From: Anabaena catenula FACHB-362
GTDB lineage: Bacteria > Cyanobacteriota > Cyanobacteriia > Cyanobacteriales > Nostocaceae
Length of the DNA stretch: 33,262 nucleotides
Reading direction: 5' to 3'
NCBI RefSeq assembly: GCF_014698735.1
Contig: NZ_JACJTQ010000054.1
Coordinates: forward strand, 1-33,262
Shown here: positions 8,060 through 16,956 of the stretch, in pieces
Layout of the letters: the number at the start of each line of letters is the position of its first letter
How positions within the stretch are numbered: the first letter of the stretch is position 1
Notes under the pieces: generated by a model
The model's input: only the letters and a program-made list of their open reading frames with translations
Told to the model about the DNA's origin: nothing
The model's database searches: none
Translations under genes and position numbers: made by a program

Positions 8060-10309
8060 ATGTCTACCAGAAAACTACTACTAAGATTTGCCAAACCTTA
8101 TCCAAGGTTAATTGTATTAACAATATTATTAGGATTTTCTGGAGCTTTATTTAATGGTATTAGCACAGCGCTAATTGTGCCAGTAATTTTAAGAATAGTA
8201 GGACAAGAAGTAGACTTTCAAGGCGCTCCCGGTATTCTTAAAGCAATCATGAATCCGTTTAACAATGTGCCAGAAAATTACCAAATTGGATTCATGGCAG
8301 GGGCGATAATAGGCACAATTGCTTTAAAGAATTTAGCTTCCTATACTAGTTCGTTGACATCAAGTTCTTTGAACCGGAGGATCACTTCGGATATGCGAGA
8401 AGCTGGACTCAGTATATTAATAAATGTCGATATTGATTATTATACTAAAACTAAAGTAGGCGATTTAATTAATCGCTTAGGCGGAGAAATGGGTCGTGCT
8501 TCTACTGCCATAGGTAATACAATCAGGTTAACTACCCTATCAATTACTATTTTAGTTTTCGTTGGTTTATTGTTGTCAATTTCTTGGCAACTAACAATTG
8601 CCGCAACGGCTTTAATGTCGGTAGTAACCTTGCTTAATCAACATCTCATTTCTCGTTCTAAAAAGTTTGGTAAACAACTTAGTGAGATGTCCAAAGCATA
8701 TTCAATCGCCATACTAGAAACTCTGAGCGGAATTAGGTTAGTTAAATCAACAGGTAATGAAACTAGAGAATATAACCGCATTAAAAATTTAATTAGAACT
8801 CGTGAAAAAGCAGATTTTCAAGCTCAAATTAATTCAGAAGCAATAGCTCCCCTTAGCGAATTCATGGGAGTCACCTGCTTAGTGATGATTGTTTTTTTAA
8901 GTAGGACTTTATTTGCTGATAAAATTACCGCCCTTTCTACCGTACTGCTGACATATTTATTAGTGCTGTTGCGATTGCTACCACTAATTTCTCAATTAAA
9001 TACACTTCGGAGCAACTTTGCCAGCATTTCTACCAGTGTCACCATAGTTAGTGAATTTTTAAGGCTAGAAAATAAACCGTTTATGGGTAACGGTAAACTT
9101 CCCTACAAAACATTACGCCAAGGAATTGAATTTAAATCAATCTCTTTTGCCTATACTAGCAATGAAAAACAGGTACTCAAAGATGTAAATTTATATTTAC
9201 CTTGTGGCACAACTTTAGCATTGGTAGGCGGTTCTGGGGCTGGGAAATCCACCTTAGCAGACCTTTTGCCAAGATTTTATGATCCTACAAGTGGCTGTAT
9301 TACCTTTGATGGCATAGATTTGCGAGATTTGGATTTAACCTCTGTGCGAAAGCATATGGGAATAGTTAGTCAAGACACGTTTCTTTTTAATGATTCGGTG
9401 CGAAATAACATTGCCTATGCTAAACCAGAAGCAACAGAAGCAGAAATTATCACAGCAACAAAGCGGGCTAATGCCTATGAATTTATTAGCAAGTTACCCC
9501 AACAATTTGATACCCTAATAGGCGATCGAGGCGTGATGTTATCAGGTGGGCAAAGGCAAAGATTAGCGATCGCACGGGCATTGGTTCAAGATCCAGAAAT
9601 TCTAATTTTAGATGAAGCTACTAGTGCCTTAGATACTGTTTCGGAACGCTTGGTACAATCCGCTCTTGATGAACTGAGCCATAATCGCACCACCCTAGTA
9701 ATTGCTCATCGACTTTCAACAGTCCGCAAAGCTGATCAAATTGCCGTCTTGGAGCAAGGCTCCGTCGTAGAGGTAGGAACTCATGAACAACTACTCAAAA
9801 AAGGGGGCTACTATTCACGCCTATACTCTATGCAATTTGCCAGTAAATCTGACACTCCCGAAAAACGGAATCAGAGTTTGCTACGCATATCTTACGAAAT
9901 TCGCACACAACTAAACTCAATGATTGGGTTGCTAGGTTTGTTACTTGATGATCTGGTAGATGATTCTCAAGAGCGCCAAGAGTTACTTGAACAATCCTAC
10001 AAATCGGCATGGAGAATCCTCAATACCGTTGATGTTTTCGATGATGTAATTAATCGACAAATCAAGGGAGAATTAGTATCTATTGCCGAACAAAATCACA
10101 GCAACATTACTACGTATTATCAAAATTTTAGTCATATGTTTGACGAATTTCGCTCCAGCCTAAATCCTATATTTGCCAGTCTCCGCACACTAGCCGATAA
10201 CCTGACAGACTCAACCGAAGGACAAAATGAATTACTTACAGAAGCATATGAATCTGCTATTTATCTTCTCGGTAATTTAGAAAAATTTGAAGATAGCATT
10301 AAACTTTGA
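8060..10309 (+). CDS. ABC exporter (MsbA-like) with C-terminal tandem DHp-like extension
   Basis: This is a homodimer-type ABC half transporter, probably exporting a lipid-linked glycan or lipid. Residues 1-330 form the six-helix membrane domain and 355-590 the ATPase, with Walker A GGSGAGKST (390-398), signature LSGGQ (494-498), Walker B ILILDEA (514-520) and H-loop His550. All catalytic residues are present. The usual family length is about 580-600; this protein has 749. The extra tail (about 604-749) holds two head-to-tail segments resembling the histidine-kinase dimerisation (HisKA/DHp) helix: SYEIRTQLN (611-619) and FDEFRSSLN (694-702). Tyr612 and Asp695 stand where the phospho-accepting His should be. 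No kinase ATPase domain follows. The location in a glycosyltransferase cluster suggests a glycan substrate. Confidence 0.92.
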   Translation: MSTRKLLLRFAKPYPRLIVLTILLGFSGALFNGISTALIVPVILRIVGQEVDFQGAPGILKAIMNPFNNVPENYQIGFMAGAIIGTIALKNLASYTSSLTSSSLNRRITSDMREAGLSILINVDIDYYTKTKVGDLINRLGGEMGRASTAIGNTIRLTTLSITILVFVGLLLSISWQLTIAATALMSVVTLLNQHLISRSKKFGKQLSEMSKAYSIAILETLSGIRLVKSTGNETREYNRIKNLIRTREKADFQAQINSEAIAPLSEFMGVTCLVMIVFLSRTLFADKITALSTVLLTYLLVLLRLLPLISQLNTLRSNFASISTSVTIVSEFLRLENKPFMGNGKLPYKTLRQGIEFKSISFAYTSNEKQVLKDVNLYLPCGTTLALVGGSGAGKSTLADLLPRFYDPTSGCITFDGIDLRDLDLTSVRKHMGIVSQDTFLFNDSVRNNIAYAKPEATEAEIITATKRANAYEFISKLPQQFDTLIGDRGVMLSGGQRQRLAIARALVQDPEILILDEATSALDTVSERLVQSALDELSHNRTTLVIAHRLSTVRKADQIAVLEQGSVVEVGTHEQLLKKGGYYSRLYSMQFASKSDTPEKRNQSLLRISYEIRTQLNSMIGLLGLLLDDLVDDSQERQELLEQSYKSAWRILNTVDVFDDVINRQIKGELVSIAEQNHSNITTYYQNFSHMFDEFRSSLNPIFASLRTLADNLTDSTEGQNELLTEAYESAIYLLGNLEKFEDSIKL
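9869..10306 (+). other. Tandem HisKA/DHp-like segments at the exporter C-terminus
   Basis: The two segments begin about 83 residues apart (Y612 and D695) and align without gaps over about 55 residues: ER-type start, RTQLN/RSSLN, a LL..L.D.L.D centre, QELLEQSYKSA against NELLTEAYESA, and a final FDDVI/FEDSI. They look like an internal duplication of one two-helix unit. With the histidine gone in both, phosphotransfer is unlikely; dimerisation or partner docking is the more plausible role. This is inference from motif reading. Confidence 0.6.
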
Positions 10310-10397
10310 AACTATTAAAGATTCTAAGAAGATATGCGTTTTCCCTGCTTTAACTATTGAATAACTACAACGACAAATAAAAATTATCAATGATGAC

Positions 10398-11354
10398 ATG
10401 ATTAAAACTATAGGTATGATTAGCAGCTATCAAGGTTTGGAATCCAGAGCAGATTGGCTATGGCAACAAACCCCTCATCAATTTGGAGTTTGGGCTAATA
10501 TCCAAATGCAGGCTCTGTCCCAAAAACCAGATTTTTTGCTGATGTATCAGTTTGACTTTCCTAAACCCTCACCACCACTATCTTTGTTAGAGCGGTTACG
10601 AAAAAAGCAGCAAAAGCCAAAATTGAATATTCATGATCTACTACGTGGTGTCAGCAAAGAAAGGATAATTTATTTGTTGCGAGAACCACCTTTAGAGGAA
10701 ATTGTCGAAATCAACCAGCTTAATTATCAAGAAGCTCAGAATTATTGCGACTATGTTTCTGGACCTGATGATTTTGCTCCTACGCCCGATTATATGCCAG
10801 CAATTTGGTATCATTCCAATTCCTTTAAAGATTTGAATGAAATGCCATGTCCACAAAAAGTAGCTACCTGTAGTTGGATTACCTCAGGAATTAATCGCAC
10901 AGCTAACCATCGTCAGCGTTTAGACTTTTTGCAATCTTTACAATCTAGTGGGCTGCAAGTTGATTTCTATGGACGTGGTTTACAAAAATGGGTAAAAACA
11001 TCAGGAGAACTTGGTAATAAGTGGTATGGTATGTCACCATATTACTATAATCTAGCAATTGAAAACTATGCCCATAATGATTGGTATGTGAGTGAGAAAC
11101 TTTGGGATAGTTTACTAGCTTGGTGTTTACCTATTTACTATGGTGGAACAGCGGCAGATAAACTATTACCACCAGGTAGCTTTTTGCGGTTGCCTAGTTT
11201 AGACGAAAAAGGTATTGCTTATATTCAAGAAGTAACTTCCACACCTGATGCGTGGTATGCTGCCAAAGATGCAATTGCCGAAGCCAGACAAATTATCTTA
11301 CACAAACTAAATCTGCTCAATTGGTTATCAAACTTCGTTGCTCAATACTCATAA
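10398..11354 (+). CDS. GT10-type (alpha-1,3-fucosyltransferase-like) glycosyltransferase
   Basis: The 318 residues contain the GT10 C-terminal hallmark at 218-250: NLAIENYAHNDWYVSEKLWD followed by SLLAWCLPIYYGG, corresponding to the fucosyltransferase motif (F-x-IENS...Y-VTEKL..AL..G..P-YYG). This part of the family binds the nucleotide-sugar donor, classically GDP-fucose. A preceding VDFYGRG (188-194) is also typical. The N-terminal part is divergent, so the donor could be another sugar. The start is ATG 10398; an ATG eight bases upstream is out of frame and stops at once, and there is no strong ribosome binding site. The next gene starts four bases after the stop, which suggests an operon. 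Confidence 0.85.
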   Translation: MIKTIGMISSYQGLESRADWLWQQTPHQFGVWANIQMQALSQKPDFLLMYQFDFPKPSPPLSLLERLRKKQQKPKLNIHDLLRGVSKERIIYLLREPPLEEIVEINQLNYQEAQNYCDYVSGPDDFAPTPDYMPAIWYHSNSFKDLNEMPCPQKVATCSWITSGINRTANHRQRLDFLQSLQSSGLQVDFYGRGLQKWVKTSGELGNKWYGMSPYYYNLAIENYAHNDWYVSEKLWDSLLAWCLPIYYGGTAADKLLPPGSFLRLPSLDEKGIAYIQEVTSTPDAWYAAKDAIAEARQIILHKLNLLNWLSNFVAQYS

Positions 11355-11358
11355 ATAT

Positions 11359-12327
11359 ATGAAAGGTATTTGCACCCTTGGCAATGATTATGTTTTCGAT
11401 CAACTGGTAGCTTTGCTCAATAGTATTGATGTTTTTTTAGGTTCAGAAATTCCAGTTTGTATCTATCCCTTTGATGAACAAATACAGCGGATAACTGAGG
11501 AAATAGCCAAACGTCCCAATGTATTTATTTACGATAATCAACAATCAATTCAACGTTGGGATCAATTCATGCTAGAGGCTAGTCCAGCAAGTATGACCCG
11601 CAAATACAGAATTTATGGCGGACATCGACGATTTTGTGCCTTTGATGAACCCTTTGATAAATTTGTCTATCTAGATGCTGACACTTTAGTGATGGATTCA
11701 CTAGATTTAGTGTTTCAAAAACTAGATGAATATGATTGCATAGTCTATGATTTTCAATTTAAACAGCCAGATAAAGTTTATAATATAAGCAATCCTAAAT
11801 TATTTGAAATTTTCAGTCCAGAGCGGTTAGAAAAAGAAATATTCTGTTCTGGATTTTACGCATCTAAAAAAGGTCTATTTGATGAAAACAGAATAGCAAA
11901 ACTCATATCTTATCTACGATCGGGTGAAAGAGAAATCCTTTATGCCACAGGTGATCAACCAGTTATTAACTATATGTTTATGAGATCTGGTCTCAGCATT
12001 TGTAATTTAGCTCAACACTTACCCAGTCAGCAAGTTACAGGTTGCACCGTCACCTCTAAACATTTTGAAGAAAAAGAGAAAATTTTATATGACAAAGGTA
12101 ATCGCTTAACCTACCTACATTATATTGGGATTGCCCCTAAGATTAATCAAGCAGTATGTGCAGGTGAAAATATTGAATTTCCCTATCGAGATTTATTTCT
12201 CTACTATCGCTACCTGCATGAACCAGACAAACGCCCATCTTTCAAAAATCCTCCTCGTCCTTATGACGCTTCTCCACCAGGTTTACTGACTAGAGCATTA
12301 CGAAAATTTAAATTACTTAGAGGATAG
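11359..12327 (+). CDS. GT8-like glycosyltransferase, Npun_R2821/R2822-type paralogue A
   Basis: This is a probable metal-dependent GT-A glycosyltransferase of 322 residues. The start chosen is ATG 11359, because the two paralogues downstream begin with the same MxxGIYTLAND-like motif (here MKGICTLGND); an ATG at 11338 would overlap the GT10 gene by 17 bases. The core is FDKFVYLDADTLVMDSLD with the DxD pair at D106 and D108. Further shared motifs are FCSGFYASKKG, TGDQPVINY and LTYLHYIG, the last fitting the GT8 HxxG-type metal/phosphate region. The C-terminal YRDLFLYYRYLHEPDKRP is shared with the third copy. I recall such proteins as the Npun_R2821/Npun_R2822 family of Nostoc; the substrate is unknown. 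Confidence 0.8.
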   Translation: MKGICTLGNDYVFDQLVALLNSIDVFLGSEIPVCIYPFDEQIQRITEEIAKRPNVFIYDNQQSIQRWDQFMLEASPASMTRKYRIYGGHRRFCAFDEPFDKFVYLDADTLVMDSLDLVFQKLDEYDCIVYDFQFKQPDKVYNISNPKLFEIFSPERLEKEIFCSGFYASKKGLFDENRIAKLISYLRSGEREILYATGDQPVINYMFMRSGLSICNLAQHLPSQQVTGCTVTSKHFEEKEKILYDKGNRLTYLHYIGIAPKINQAVCAGENIEFPYRDLFLYYRYLHEPDKRPSFKNPPRPYDASPPGLLTRALRKFKLLRG

Positions 12328-12331
12328 CTAT

Positions 12332-13222
12332 ATGAGTCGAGGAATTTATATTGTTGCTAACGACCATGTAATTGAAAATGCTATTGCCTTACTCAATAGT
12401 ATTCGTTATTATGACCAGGAAGTAACAGTTTATCTTATCCCTTTTAATGATAACTACCACAGAGTAGCTGATACCCTTGCTACATTACACCAAGTCAAAA
12501 TTTTCCCTGATTTAGAATTAATTGAAAAATTCACCCATCGCATAGGTGAGATTTTTGATCGGGATTTCCTGGCTTTACCCAATAAAATGCGGAAGTTAGT
12601 AGCATGGTTTGGTCCTTTAGATGAGTTTATTTATATTGATACTGATATTGTAGTTTTTGAAAAAATCTCTGATAACTTAGAAAAACTTGCAGAAGTAGAT
12701 TTTTTCTGTTGTGATTATCATCATGCCAATGACAAATTAAGAAATATCTTTTCTCCTTTGGTAAAAGAGCAACAAATTTTTACAGATATTCAACTAGAAG
12801 ATGTTTTTAATAGTGGCTTTTGGGGTTCGCGCAAGGGTGTTATCAGTCAAGAAGAAATGGATGCCACATTGAGTGAATGTGCAGCACATCGAGAATATTT
12901 TGATTTTACAGAAGGAGTCACAGACCAACCCATTTTAAATTATCTTGTTCTCAAGTTAATTGCTAAACGTGGTAATCTCGTCAAAATTCCCGGTGGTGGA
13001 CCGGGTAGCTGGGGCGGTTCTCGTAATTTCCAAGAACAAGATTATGTCCTTTATGACAAAGGGAAACGACTAAAATATTTACATTGGGCTGGTATAAAAA
13101 TGAAACCTGGTAGTCCTTATTGGCAATTATGGCAACATTATCGTTATCTACATGAGGGCAAATTAGCCTTTATTCCTAAACTCACTCGTCGCTTATTTCC
13201 TTTTATTCCTAACCGAATTTAA
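12332..13222 (+). CDS. GT8-like glycosyltransferase, paralogue B
   Basis: The 296-residue protein starts at ATG 12332, four bases after the stop of paralogue A, with AGAGGA just upstream, so co-translation is likely. It is the most divergent and shortest of the three copies. It keeps MSRGIYIVANDHVIENAIAL at the N-terminus, the metal motif FIYIDTDIVVFE (D103, D105), FNSGFWGSRKG, TDQPILNYL, LKYLHWAG and the terminal HYRYLHEGK. The shape suggests a GT-A fold like GT8 (glycogenin/LgtC-like) enzymes. Donor and acceptor are not predictable. Sequence drift relative to the A and C copies suggests a different linkage rather than redundancy, which is inference. Confidence 0.78.
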   Translation: MSRGIYIVANDHVIENAIALLNSIRYYDQEVTVYLIPFNDNYHRVADTLATLHQVKIFPDLELIEKFTHRIGEIFDRDFLALPNKMRKLVAWFGPLDEFIYIDTDIVVFEKISDNLEKLAEVDFFCCDYHHANDKLRNIFSPLVKEQQIFTDIQLEDVFNSGFWGSRKGVISQEEMDATLSECAAHREYFDFTEGVTDQPILNYLVLKLIAKRGNLVKIPGGGPGSWGGSRNFQEQDYVLYDKGKRLKYLHWAGIKMKPGSPYWQLWQHYRYLHEGKLAFIPKLTRRLFPFIPNRI

Positions 13223-13239
13223 TATTGAGGAGTATTTTT

Positions 13240-14268
13240 ATGGTTAACGGTATTTATACCCTAGCTAATGATGTGGTTTATGACCAATTAGTGGCTTTAC
13301 TTAATAGTATTGAAGCTAATGCTGGTAGAGAAATTCCGGTTTGTGTTATTCCCTATGATGATAGGTTAGATAAGGTAAAAGCAGAGATTGCTACGAGAGA
13401 TAATGTCACCTTGTTTGATGATTCTGCTTCCCTCGCTCGTTGGGAAGAAGTTGGTACTCGTATCTGGAAATCACATACTAGAGCTTTGAAGCTCTGGCGA
13501 GAACGTGGTTTATCTGATAATTTTCGTATAGAAAGACATCGAAAACTTTGCTGTCTAGATGGACCCTTTGACAAGTTTATTTTCTTTGATGGAGATACGC
13601 TGTTGATGAAACCATTAGATGATGTTTATCAGAAATTAGATGAGTACGATTGGATCACAAATGACTTTCAATACAAATCAAAATTGACATATATTTTTGA
13701 ATGGTCTGAAGAAAAGCTTAAAGAAACTTTCCAACGCCAGAATATCAGAAATGATATTTTTTGTTCTGGTTGGTTCGCATCTAGGAAAAGCATTTTTGAT
13801 CAGGCTACTTTAGACCAATTATTAGATAAATTAGAATCGGGAGAATCTGACTTACTAGCTTGGGGGGATTCTGATCAAACAGTTATCAACTATCTGGTTT
13901 TACGTAGTGGTATTTCTTACTATAACTATGCTTGTCATGATCAAGCAACAGGTTGCCATTGGTCTTCCCAATTTAATGTTATAGATAATATCTTATATGA
14001 CCGAGGGCAACCAATTACATATCTTCATTATATGAGTATATCTGCCTCAGAATTTACTAGGCTGTGTAGTGGTGAAGATGTGAATATTGCATACCGTGAT
14101 GTATTTTTACACTATCGATATTTAAAATCACCAGAACAACGTCCTCAATCTTTTAACCGTCCCAGTCCTTTTACTCAGTTGCAGCGCAATAGTGCGGGTT
14201 TTGTACAGGAAAAATTCAATAGATTGAAGCTAAAATATCGTAACTTCAAAGATAAAATTGCTCACTGA
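13240..14268 (+). CDS. GT8-like glycosyltransferase, paralogue C
   Basis: The protein has 342 residues from ATG 13240, seven bases after GAGGAG; an in-frame ATG at 13225 lies upstream of that site and is rejected. It is clearly closest to paralogue A: MVNGIYTLANDVVYDQLVAL, FDKFIFFDGDTLLMKPLDDV (D117, D119), VYQKLDEYD, IFCSGWFASRKS, DSDQTVINYL, ITYLHYMS and YRDVFLHYRYLKSPEQRP. An insertion of about 15 residues before the DxD motif and a longer basic C-terminus distinguish it. It is the last gene of the glycan locus; a terminator follows about 40 bases after the stop. Confidence 0.8.
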   Translation: MVNGIYTLANDVVYDQLVALLNSIEANAGREIPVCVIPYDDRLDKVKAEIATRDNVTLFDDSASLARWEEVGTRIWKSHTRALKLWRERGLSDNFRIERHRKLCCLDGPFDKFIFFDGDTLLMKPLDDVYQKLDEYDWITNDFQYKSKLTYIFEWSEEKLKETFQRQNIRNDIFCSGWFASRKSIFDQATLDQLLDKLESGESDLLAWGDSDQTVINYLVLRSGISYYNYACHDQATGCHWSSQFNVIDNILYDRGQPITYLHYMSISASEFTRLCSGEDVNIAYRDVFLHYRYLKSPEQRPQSFNRPSPFTQLQRNSAGFVQEKFNRLKLKYRNFKDKIAH

Positions 14269-14305
14269 AAAGACCACAAATGTAAACGAAAAATTCAGGA
14301 TTTAA

Positions 14306-14330
14306 AACCCGCCTGCGCGGGTTATATTTG
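14306..14330 (+). terminator. Terminator of the glycosyltransferase locus
   Basis: A 7-bp stem AACCCGC / GCGGGTT with a CTGC loop (14306-14323) is followed by ATATTTG. It lies 38 bases after the stop of the last glycosyltransferase gene and before a convergent gene. The U-tract is short, so strength is uncertain. Confidence 0.6.
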
Positions 14331-14384
14331 TATAGTCAGGACTTCTAGTTGGCTGCTTCACTGCTAATTTAGTCTTCTTCGACT

Positions 14385-14759
14385 TCAAGACCAAGAATCT
14401 AAATCTAGAGATTGCATTCCGCGACTTCTAGCAAACTCCAGCAAACTTCCCAACTGCAACCAAACAAATACACAAGTTAGTAAACTCAGAGGTAAACCAA
14501 CTCCTAAAGCTAAAGGAGATGGAAAGCCAAAGATTTCTAACCCAGAAGACATAAATAAACAAACACCTCCAGTGATGCCGATAAATGGCACAAATAATTG
14601 TTTTAAGGAAGAGCGAGATTTTATAGGTTCTTGGGGATCACTTGGCCATTTCTGCACTATTACTTTCAAAGTTCCCGACAATGCTAAACCAGAAGTTAAT
14701 GCTGTGAGAAATCCAGCCAAAAGTAAGAAATATGGCGGTTGTAAAGGGTAATAGTACAT
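14385..14759 (-). CDS. Small integral membrane protein of unknown function
   Basis: The 124 residues begin at ATG 14759. Three to four hydrophobic segments are visible: FLLLAGFLTALTSGLALSGT (11-30), LFVPFIGITGGVCLFMSSG (about 55-73) and LALGVGLPLSLLTCVFVWLQ (about 83-102). A short charged loop (KWPSDPQEPIKSRS) separates the first two. I recognise no enzymatic motif. The gene starts 23 bases downstream of the ABC1-kinase gene on the same strand, so the two are probably co-transcribed, which hints at a role in the same membrane process. Confidence 0.75.
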   Translation of the reverse strand: MYYYPLQPPYFLLLAGFLTALTSGLALSGTLKVIVQKWPSDPQEPIKSRSSLKQLFVPFIGITGGVCLFMSSGLEIFGFPSPLALGVGLPLSLLTCVFVWLQLGSLLEFARSRGMQSLDLDSWS

Positions 14760-14782
14760 GAAAACTCCTGATTGTTATTAAA

Positions 14783-16579
14783 TTAATTTTTACTTGATGA
14801 CTGGTTTATGGTAAAGGCTGCAAAGGATGTAGCGTTTGGTAAAATAGCAGCTACGCCTTCCCTAGATAACTCTGTCAAAATACCTACCGCTACATCTAAT
14901 AAGCGATTCGGTGGTAAGTCATTTTTGACTAAATTCCACAGCCTTTGCATTTCTTCTGTGTGCAAACGGTCATCTTCAGTGAGAGCAAGAACCAACTGAC
15001 GACGGAGAAATTTCCCTTCTTCGGATAGTATGAATTGTAACCCCATTTTCGCTGTAGGTAAGACATCAAATTCTTCATCAGTGCGAGCAATGGAAATTAA
15101 ATTTTCTAACCGCTGCCATTGGAATTTACCATTTTTAAACAACACATTGAGTAACCGCCGCCTCAATGCTGGAGATTCCCCGGTTAGCAACCGCCGTGCT
15201 ATGTAGGGATAACCTATTTCAACAATTTTAAAATTTGGGTTAAGGCTGAGAGCAATACCTTCCTGTGTCACCAGGGAACGAATAATTAAAGCAAATTTTG
15301 CAGGTACTCGGAAAGGATATTCATACATCAATTCTGAGAATTCATCAGTAACAGTTTTGAAGTTAAAATCCTTGACATTTTTGCCAATAGCATTTCCCAG
15401 CACAGATTCTAATGCTGGCACAATTGGGCAAATATTTGTATCTGGAGCCAGAAAGCCCAGTTTGACAAAGTCTTCAGCTAGGTCGGTGTAATCTTTATTT
15501 ACCAGATGCACTAGTGCATCTACCAATGTCTCTTTGGTAGTTTCCTCCAACTGATCCATCATGCCAAAATCAATGTAAGCCATCCGGCCATCGGGGACAG
15601 CAAACAAATTACCTGGATGGGGATCGGCATGGAAAAAGCCATGCTCTAACAATTGTTGCAATCCAGAGGTAACACCTATCTGGATAATTGTTTCTGGATC
15701 TAAACCTGCTGCGCTAATGCTTTGGGTATCTGTTAGTTTAAAGCCGTTAATCCATTCCAGAGTTAAAACATGATTACTGGTATAACGCCAATAAATAGAG
15801 GGAACTTTGACCTGAGGATGATCATGGAAGTTACTAGCAAACTTTTCTGCGTTACGACCTTCGTTGATGTAATCAATTTCTTCAAATAGTTTTGTCCCAA
15901 ACTCGTCCACAATTAATTTTAGGTCATGACCGAGATTGAGAGGTAGCCAAGGTGTCAACCAACCTGCTGCCCAGCGCATTAGGTACAAGTCGCGTGTGAT
16001 GACTGGACGTAGGTTAGGGCGTTGTACCTTCACGGCTACTTCTTCACCACTAATTAAACGACCCCGATAAACTTGACCTAAACTAGCTGCTGCTACAGGT
16101 TTGGGTGAGAGTTCGCTAAATACTTCTTGAATTGGTCGGTCTAGTTCACTTTCAATAATCTGGTAAGCTAAGGCATTATCGAAAGGTGGTAACTGATCTT
16201 GCAACTTCACCAATTCTGCTAAAAAATCTTTGCGGATTAAGTCAGGTCTGGTGGAAAGGGCTTGACCAACTTTAATAAAAGTAGGCCCAAGGTGGGTGAG
16301 CAGTTCTCGCAATTGGGTAGCTCGTTTACCCTTGTTCTGCTCAGTTTGATTTTGCCATTCATCCCACTTGAGACTTAGTATAAAGCCTGTAAAAGAGAGG
16401 ATGATTCTCAGGAGTCTGCCCCAAGCTAACCAGGGACGGTAACTATAGTAACGAGCGATCGCTTCTGGATTATACTGCCTTAGTTGAGCAGGTTGATACT
16501 GACCCACGCCTTTGTTTGCCTCTTCAACTGGGAAATTTACACTATTGCTTTTTTCCTGACTCACAAGCTGGTTGCTCAT
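14783..16579 (-). CDS. ABC1/UbiB/ADCK-family atypical kinase
   Basis: UbiB-type proteins are atypical kinases or ATPases needed for isoprenoid quinone metabolism; cyanobacterial and plastid members act around prenylquinones (plastoquinone, tocopherol). The signature KVGQ motif lies near residue 104 (FIKVGQALSTRPDLI). The family-specific Ala-rich loop AAASLGQVYRG replaces the Gly-rich loop, followed by the ATP-binding Lys in VAVKVQRPN, EEIDYINEGRNA, the catalytic HADPHPGN and the YIDFGMM metal-binding motif. About 598 residues, normal for the family. The start is ATG 16579; a TTG immediately before it also keeps the frame. No clear ribosome binding site is seen. The small membrane protein gene follows closely. 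Confidence 0.93.
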   Translation of the reverse strand: MSNQLVSQEKSNSVNFPVEEANKGVGQYQPAQLRQYNPEAIARYYSYRPWLAWGRLLRIILSFTGFILSLKWDEWQNQTEQNKGKRATQLRELLTHLGPTFIKVGQALSTRPDLIRKDFLAELVKLQDQLPPFDNALAYQIIESELDRPIQEVFSELSPKPVAAASLGQVYRGRLISGEEVAVKVQRPNLRPVITRDLYLMRWAAGWLTPWLPLNLGHDLKLIVDEFGTKLFEEIDYINEGRNAEKFASNFHDHPQVKVPSIYWRYTSNHVLTLEWINGFKLTDTQSISAAGLDPETIIQIGVTSGLQQLLEHGFFHADPHPGNLFAVPDGRMAYIDFGMMDQLEETTKETLVDALVHLVNKDYTDLAEDFVKLGFLAPDTNICPIVPALESVLGNAIGKNVKDFNFKTVTDEFSELMYEYPFRVPAKFALIIRSLVTQEGIALSLNPNFKIVEIGYPYIARRLLTGESPALRRRLLNVLFKNGKFQWQRLENLISIARTDEEFDVLPTAKMGLQFILSEEGKFLRRQLVLALTEDDRLHTEEMQRLWNLVKNDLPPNRLLDVAVGILTELSREGVAAILPNATSFAAFTINQSSSKN

Positions 16580-16835
16580 CAAGGATAGTAGTAGGTTTTG
16601 ATTTGACTACTTGCTAACACTAATTGCTATATAATGTTAGCTTTTTTACCTATACAGCAGATAGCATCCAGCCCCACTGTAAACTTATCCACTCATTTAC
16701 CATTCCGGATAAAATGTGGAGCTTCTTTCGGTTTTAGTTACAAGAAAGAATTAAGCTTTGCCTATTTCTAGGTACTTTATGAGGCAGACTAAGGCTATCT
16801 GAACTGCCTAGATTTGTTTATCTTTTCCTTAATTA

Positions 16836-16956
16836 TACTTTATAAAAGTACAAACATTTATCTAATATCTGGAGTATTTTATATTTTCTTAATCATTCTT
16901 TATAAAAGAATAATATTGAAACTTTATATTTTATCAACTTTTTATACTTAGTATAA
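16836..16956. repeat. Three spaced AT-rich palindromes
   Basis: TACTTTATAAAAGTA (16836-16850), ATTCTTTATAAAAGAAT (16895-16911) and TTATACTTAGTATAA (16942-16956). The first two share flanking sequence (TTCCTTAATTA and TTTCTTAATCA) and a 60-base centre-to-centre spacing, so they are imperfect direct repeats. They could be operators for an unknown regulator or small transposable remnants. Confidence 0.5.
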
